Assembly: GCA_003174035.1 (NCBI GenBank)
Contig: PRDV01000082.1
Span: 1-18,531 of the forward strand
DNA length: 18,531 bases
Direction: 5' to 3'
Source of the DNA: Candidatus Babelota bacterium
GTDB lineage: Bacteria > Babelota > Babeliae > Babelales > Babelaceae
Shown here: piece after piece, positions 16,081 through 18,531 of the stretch
Layout: each line of letters starts with the position of its first letter
How positions within the stretch are numbered: the first letter of the stretch is position 1
Made by a program: the position numbers and the translations under genes
Notes under the pieces: generated by a model
Told to the model about the DNA's origin: nothing
Database searches by the model: none
Seen by the model: only the letters and a program-made list of their open reading frames with translations

Positions 16081-17913
16081 TTAGATTGCCTTCCTATCAG
16101 CATCCTCTTGTGATAAGGGTCGCTCAGCAACAGCTGGTTCTTCTTCGATAGTTTTCTTATTTACAAATCTCAGGACCTCTGCATCTAAGTTATCATACAT
16201 ACTCTTGTAGTGAGGATCGCTACGCAATGAAGGATTTTTAGCACAGTTGATAACCATCATCATTTCTTTTAAAGTACATCGTTGCACCAGGAGATCTCGT
16301 GGAATAAAATGCATCTCTATAAAAGACTGTCCTGAACGATCGCATCGTACTACAAAGTAATTCTTATCAAAGTCTGCGAAAAATAGCCCTTCTTTAGGAT
16401 TCTCTCCATGTGCAGTAGTTTGCATCGGCGCAAAATTCTGTGAGATATCAAGCGAAACCCATTGAGAAGTGCTTGATATAAAAAGATACATGCGCACAGT
16501 TTTGAATATTGATAACAGTAAAATTCTATCATGCGCGAAGGCGCTAAGCTCATGGATTAAATTAGATATCTCATAATTCTTCTGAGCATGCACGTCAACA
16601 TGGATTATCCTATCGTAACGTTCTCCAATAAAAGGAACAGGAAAACCCATGCTTAAAAAAACGCTATTTCCACAAGAAATGACGCGGCACACATTCCGAT
16701 CACTCTTGCCCGAAAAACAGAGTTTTATTGCTTCAGGTAATCTGATATCAAACAAATAAAGTAATGAAGGGTTTTCCAAAGTTTTAATCGCGATGAACTG
16801 ATAATCCTGAGAAAAATAATGTGACATCTTATCATCTAAACGCAACCCTGGAAATTGACTCCTAATTCGCGAGGTCATGCTCTGAGCATAGTCGTCTGGA
16901 TTTGATTTTCGATCTCTCCTATCATAAAGCTCAAAGCCATCCCTATCTAATTGCTTTCCCGTTTCGACACAATAGGCAACATCACCAATAATAAACGCTT
17001 TTGAATCCTGTGAAAAGCCATACGCTTCTTTTTCTCCATGTATTTTAAATGAGCGATTCTGGCCACCCTGCAAAGCTACTAAGTGAATGACCCCTTCTCC
17101 TCGATAAAAAAAATAGTTATCATCGAGACTAAATCCATAACAATCAGCGGGACTCAGTCCATAGCAACCAGTAGTGACAATTTCACCTATTTTTCTTATT
17201 AATGCCCCAGATAAATCATATAAAATAATTTCATCTAAGATAGCCCCGATTCGCGTATCGCTAAAAAAAGATACAACTATAAAGCGGCCACTTGTACTCC
17301 ATGTAATGTCACTGTTTTTCATAGACCTGAGTGATCCGGGGTCTTTAATTCTATGCGTTGCCTTAATTAAAGGAGCGATCGCTTTATGTTTAATCAATAT
17401 TATTTCTTGAATTAGTTTTTGAAGCTCTCGTGGCAAAATTTCGTCCAACTGTGCACATAAATTAGAAGAATCTTCCAAAAAACAGAAACTAACAATCGCA
17501 TCTATTTTCTCAGCTAATCCCAACACTACATCCATAAAAATAGTTGGACAATTGAGGAAATTCACCAAAGCTAAAATATGAGCAAGGTCTTCTGGTAAAT
17601 AACTCCGTAACTCATGCTGAAAATCTCCCGCACTATGACCCTCCTTGATGGCCAAAAGCTTCAACATCCCCTGCACGTCTTTCCCTCTCCATTCACACCT
17701 GATTTCATGATTTTGATCGGACTGGCTTGAAAAATCCTCAACCATATCCTTTAAATGCTGACAAAGCGGCATGCAAAAATCCGGTAGAGCTATGCGTTCC
17801 TCATCTTTTGTAATAAGAGTTATATTACTATTTTTTTTAGACACCTGGGTTTTTTCCATGCCTACACAAGCTGAAACTAGGCATAGGGCTATAAGTAATT
17901 GTTTATAGAGCAT
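16081..17913 (-). CDS. Paralog F: exported Skp1/BTB-like plus beta-propeller protein
   Basis: 610 residues. ATG 17913 has AAAGGA about 7 bases upstream. Signal peptide MLYKQLLIALCLVSACVG, then MEK. Skp1/BTB-like part: ITLITKDEERIALPDFC, CQHLKDMVEDF and ILALVNFLNCPTIF. Propeller-like blades: ITWSTSGRFIVVSF, IILYDLSGALIRKIG, FSLDDNYFFYRG, FSQDSKAFIIG and AYCVETGKQLD. C-terminal segment: CTLKEMMMVINCA, DPHYKSMYDNLDAEVLRFV. The blade region has a short internal duplication (CYGLS...CYGFS). The first third is closest to B and D, while the last 150 residues closely follow C (ENPKE-x-LFFADFDKNYF, RSGQSF-x-EMHF). It is the upstream gene of the close-set series F-E-D-C (gaps of 97, 50 and 80 bases). 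A weak -10 TATGAT at 17974-17969 is the only promoter candidate. Confidence 0.8.
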   Translation of the reverse strand: MLYKQLLIALCLVSACVGMEKTQVSKKNSNITLITKDEERIALPDFCMPLCQHLKDMVEDFSSQSDQNHEIRCEWRGKDVQGMLKLLAIKEGHSAGDFQHELRSYLPEDLAHILALVNFLNCPTIFMDVVLGLAEKIDAIVSFCFLEDSSNLCAQLDEILPRELQKLIQEIILIKHKAIAPLIKATHRIKDPGSLRSMKNSDITWSTSGRFIVVSFFSDTRIGAILDEIILYDLSGALIRKIGEIVTTGCYGLSPADCYGFSLDDNYFFYRGEGVIHLVALQGGQNRSFKIHGEKEAYGFSQDSKAFIIGDVAYCVETGKQLDRDGFELYDRRDRKSNPDDYAQSMTSRIRSQFPGLRLDDKMSHYFSQDYQFIAIKTLENPSLLYLFDIRLPEAIKLCFSGKSDRNVCRVISCGNSVFLSMGFPVPFIGERYDRIIHVDVHAQKNYEISNLIHELSAFAHDRILLLSIFKTVRMYLFISSTSQWVSLDISQNFAPMQTTAHGENPKEGLFFADFDKNYFVVRCDRSGQSFIEMHFIPRDLLVQRCTLKEMMMVINCAKNPSLRSDPHYKSMYDNLDAEVLRFVNKKTIEEEPAVAERPLSQEDADRKAI

Positions 17914-18102
17914 TGTGTATCCTTTTTTTAGCGTTGGACTATTAATTTTGTGACACTACACCTCTACCATCATAACACAAATAGAAATTTTTGGAAGCAC
18001 GCAAAAAATAGATATTCAAACTCTTTGAGTGCAAAACCGATTGTATGCACTAACACAGTTCCGCAACAAAAATCAATAAGAAAACCAAGAAATCAAGCAA
18101 TC

Positions 18103-18233
18103 TTACTGTTTTTCGGGCAACATCTCGGAGGCTTCTTCCCTGGTTTCACTAGCCAGAAATTCTTTCACTTCAGGGTCTAAATTTTCATGTAATTCTTTAT
18201 AATAACGATCATTAATCAGTGAAGGATTTTTAC
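18103..18233 (-). pseudogene. 3' fragment of a seventh paralog, truncated by a transposon
   Basis: On the minus strand the frame ending at TAA 18105-18103 reads KNPSLINDRYYKELHENLDPEVKEFL and then SETREEASEMLPEKQ. This aligns with the family C-terminal segment (for example NPLLLNDPYYKRLYDSLHPGV in A). Homology stops at Lys-Asn-Pro, next to TTAC at 18230-18233, where the IS200/IS605-type element begins. A stop codon lies three codons further upstream in the inserted DNA. The tail differs from the other copies, so this was a distinct member. About 190 bases with no recognisable gene separate it from paralog F. Confidence 0.75.
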
Positions 18234-18238
18234 CAATT

Positions 18239-18281
18239 GCGCCTTAAGGCCCCTCGATTTATCTATGGGGATGCAAGGCGC
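18239..18281. repeat. Subterminal left-end hairpin of the transposon
   Basis: GCGCCTT (18239-18245) pairs perfectly with AAGGCGC (18275-18281). Inside it CCCC (18250-18253) can pair with GGGG (18267-18270). A second small stem pairs AAGTAT (18283-18288) with ATACTT (18303-18308). Imperfect subterminal palindromes of this kind are what single-strand IS200/IS605 transposases recognise. Confidence 0.6.
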
Positions 18282-18346
18282 CAAGTATTTTGTTTTCTCA
18301 AGATACTTGCACCTCTCCAGTTTCTACAAAATTTCCTTTATTTTAT

Positions 18347-18375
18347 TTGCATGAAACTACCAATGAGTATATAAT
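18347..18375 (+). promoter_or_regulatory. Promoter of tnpB
   Basis: TTGCAT (18347-18352), a 17-base spacer and a perfect TATAAT (18370-18375). AAAGG at 18386-18390 is the likely ribosome site, 9 bases before the ATG at 18400. Confidence 0.65.
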
Positions 18376-18399
18376 GAGGAAAAGTAAAGGTTTGATATA

Positions 18400-18531
18400 A
18401 TGAAGAAAAAATCCGTTAATAACCTCATATCTTATCGATATAGGCTTGAGCCAAATACCTCGCAACTCACTCTTTTCAATCGTATTGCTGGATCCTGTCG
18501 TTATGTACATAATTATGCACTCGAATTGCTT
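18400..18531 (+). CDS. tnpB: TnpB-family (IS605 OrfB) protein, N-terminal 44 residues only
   Basis: The frame runs from ATG 18400 to the window edge. SYRYRLEPNTSQ (11-22) and IAGSCRYVHNYALELL (29-44) match the N-terminal helix-turn-helix region of TnpB/OrfB proteins, whose usual form is a Y-R-x-P-x-x-Q strand followed by G-x-x-R-x-x-x-N-x-x-L. TnpB is an RNA-guided nuclease related to Cas12. Its RuvC-like residues and its guide RNA, encoded near the 3' end, lie outside the window. It is not possible to say whether this copy is intact. Confidence 0.82.
   Translation, partial: MKKKSVNNLISYRYRLEPNTSQLTLFNRIAGSCRYVHNYALELL

Larger units (their letters stand above)
18234..18531 (+). mobile_element. 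IS200/IS605-type element, left end and start of tnpB (partial)
   Basis: The element starts just after TTAC (18230-18233), a target tetranucleotide known for IS605/IS608-type elements. It has a subterminal hairpin at 18239-18281, a promoter, and a tnpB-like frame that runs off the right edge. No tnpA-like gene fits between the left end and tnpB, so it may be a tnpB-only (IS1341-like) element or carry tnpA elsewhere. The exact left boundary is inferred from the end of paralog homology. Confidence 0.7.

Noticed and set aside
7537..17913. C-terminal family segment as a SOCS/BC box
   Set aside because: It has a leucine-rich start and a Cys, but the residue four after the Cys is Glu or Gln where a hydrophobic one is needed, and no clear cullin-box proline motif follows.
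1..18531. CRISPR array, tRNA or rRNA genes
   Set aside because: No regularly spaced direct repeats, cloverleaf-like sequences or rRNA-like stretches were found by eye in the intergenic regions.

Overview
The window is about 18.5 kb of moderately AT-rich bacterial DNA. Four things suggest a host-associated Gram-negative lineage: many Sec-exported proteins, eukaryote-like domains (ankyrin repeats, a Skp1/BTB-like fold, beta-propellers, a kinase-like fold), a porin-like outer-membrane protein, and a tandem, partly decaying family of exported paralogs. My best guess is Candidatus Dependentiae (TM6), protist-associated bacteria. This rests on general resemblance only, because no rRNA or phylogenetic marker is present.

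Left part (1-7540): an outer-membrane porin-like gene runs off the left edge on the minus strand. A divergent gap follows, with GC-rich hairpins and a near-perfect sigma70-type promoter. Next come an exported kinase-like/ankyrin protein and an AAA-ATPase-like/PD-(D/E)XK protein whose promoter and Shine-Dalgarno lie in a 9-bp inverted repeat. An ABC-F ATPase is on the minus strand. An exported Nudix-like protein with its own promoter and intrinsic terminator, and a small exported membrane/coiled-coil protein, complete this part. Apart from the ABC-F protein and the AAA/nuclease protein, everything here carries a signal peptide.

Right part (7537-18233): six minus-strand paralogs of one family, plus a 3' fragment of a seventh. 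They are named A to F from left to right: A 7537-9273, B 9334-11058, C 11521-13332, D 13413-14178, E 14229-15983, F 16081-17913, fragment 18103-18233. Each full copy has a signal peptide ending just before Met-Glu, a region of about 105 residues that resembles Skp1/BTB (POZ), a variable beta-propeller-like middle, and a conserved C-terminal segment of about 55 residues. I infer exported adaptor-type proteins, possibly aimed at host ubiquitin ligases. Copies B, C, E and F are intact, A has a premature TAG, D has lost its propeller by a deletion of about 1 kb, and the seventh is cut by a transposon. A strong consensus promoter drives B (and probably A). F-E-D-C are closely spaced and may be co-transcribed. 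One 69-codon exported ORF lies on the plus strand between B and C.

Right edge (18234-18531): the left end of an IS200/IS605-type element, with a subterminal hairpin, a promoter and the first 44 codons of tnpB. It is inserted in the seventh paralog just after a TTAC tetranucleotide.

No rRNA, tRNA or CRISPR array was seen. No gene-free stretch exceeds about 300 bases.
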